Positions 7,430 through 7,523 of a stretch of DNA of 7,523 nucleotides are shown here, piece after piece. The position numbers and the translations under genes are program-made. Below the pieces are notes generated by a model. It worked only from the letters and a program-made list of their open reading frames with translations, made no database searches and was not told the origin of the DNA. Origin of the DNA: an uncultured Clostridia bacterium (GTDB taxonomy: Bacteria > Bacillota > Clostridia > Oscillospirales > Acutalibacteraceae). Position 1 is the first letter of the stretch; each line of letters opens with the position of its first letter. The DNA is taken from assembly GCA_937875885.1 (NCBI GenBank), contig CALEIO010000267.1:1-7523 (forward strand), read 5' to 3'.

Positions 7430-7523
7430 ATGAAAGATATTGAAAAGTACATAAATGAAATAGATATTACACAGGAAGCTCCAGCAAATGATCCGGAGCG
7501 CCAATATTATTTTATAGAAAAGC
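7430..7523 (+). CDS. miaB: Probable MiaB N-terminus (tRNA 2-methylthio-N6-isopentenyladenosine synthase), partial
   Basis: An open frame of 31 codons runs to the right edge, starting MKDIEKYINEIDI and containing NDPERQYYFIEK. The start ATG follows AAAGGA (7416-7421) at a suitable distance. An ATG four bases earlier (7426) stops after five codons, so it is not the start. The polar N-terminus with a ...RQYYFIEK helix resembles the variable leader that comes before the TFGCQMN cluster-binding motif in clostridial MiaB, a radical-SAM enzyme that methylthiolates i6A37 of tRNA. None of the diagnostic cysteines is within the window. The call therefore rests on the weak N-terminal match and on the preceding DUF4250 gene. 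The coding frame is secure; the name is tentative. Confidence 0.55.
   Translation, partial: MKDIEKYINEIDITQEAPANDPERQYYFIEK

Noticed and set aside
7426..7443. ATG at 7426 as start of the last plus-strand gene
   Set aside because: That frame stops after five codons. The ATG at 7430 stays open to the window edge.
1..7523. A novel defence or mobile system
   Set aside because: AddAB, SpoIIR, DUF4250 and MiaB are ordinary core genes. No integrase, transposase, toxin-antitoxin, reverse transcriptase, CRISPR or retron-like element was seen.

Overview
This looks like a low-to-moderate GC Firmicutes (class Clostridia) fragment, most like a gut Ruminococcus/Oscillospirales-type spore-former. The evidence is a paired addB-addA (the Gram-positive RecBCD counterpart), a spoIIR sporulation signalling gene, a DUF4250 small protein of the clostridial type, and strong AGGAGG-type ribosome binding sites. 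The assignment is inferred from gene content only.

Layout. The minus strand carries spoIIR (7200-6592), then after 61 bp addB (6529-3188), then addA (3191 to the left edge). addB and addA overlap by 4 bases (ATGA). addA is open to position 1 and is cut before its nuclease catalytic motifs. At the right end the plus strand carries a complete DUF4250 gene (7233-7415) and the first 31 codons of a probable miaB (7430 to the right edge). No stretch over 300 bases lacks a gene. I see no tRNA, rRNA, CRISPR array, insertion sequence or phage gene.

Function. AddA and AddB form one helicase-nuclease that resects double-strand breaks for RecA-dependent repair. SpoIIR is the forespore-secreted signal that switches on pro-sigma-E processing in the mother cell. 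MiaB methylthiolates tRNA position 37. DUF4250 has no known role. The DUF4250/miaB pair is on the opposite strand from spoIIR-addBA and is functionally unrelated to it.

The most notable thing is not a new system but two apparent seams. (1) At the left end the AddA frame runs without a break into about 16 residues that read as the zinc/phosphate-binding stretch of class II fructose-bisphosphate aldolase (TPLVLHGGSG), not AddA. (2) At the right end spoIIR loses a credible start (no Shine-Dalgarno, odd N-terminus). The opposite strand there reads as the acidic C-terminal tail of another protein ending just upstream of DUF4250. GC falls from about 40% to about 29% (counted by eye), and leucine codon choice switches from mostly CTN to TTA/TTG/CTA. 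The simplest reading is a genuine spoIIR-addB-addA block joined to unrelated sequence at both ends, most likely by metagenomic misassembly and less likely by real rearrangement.
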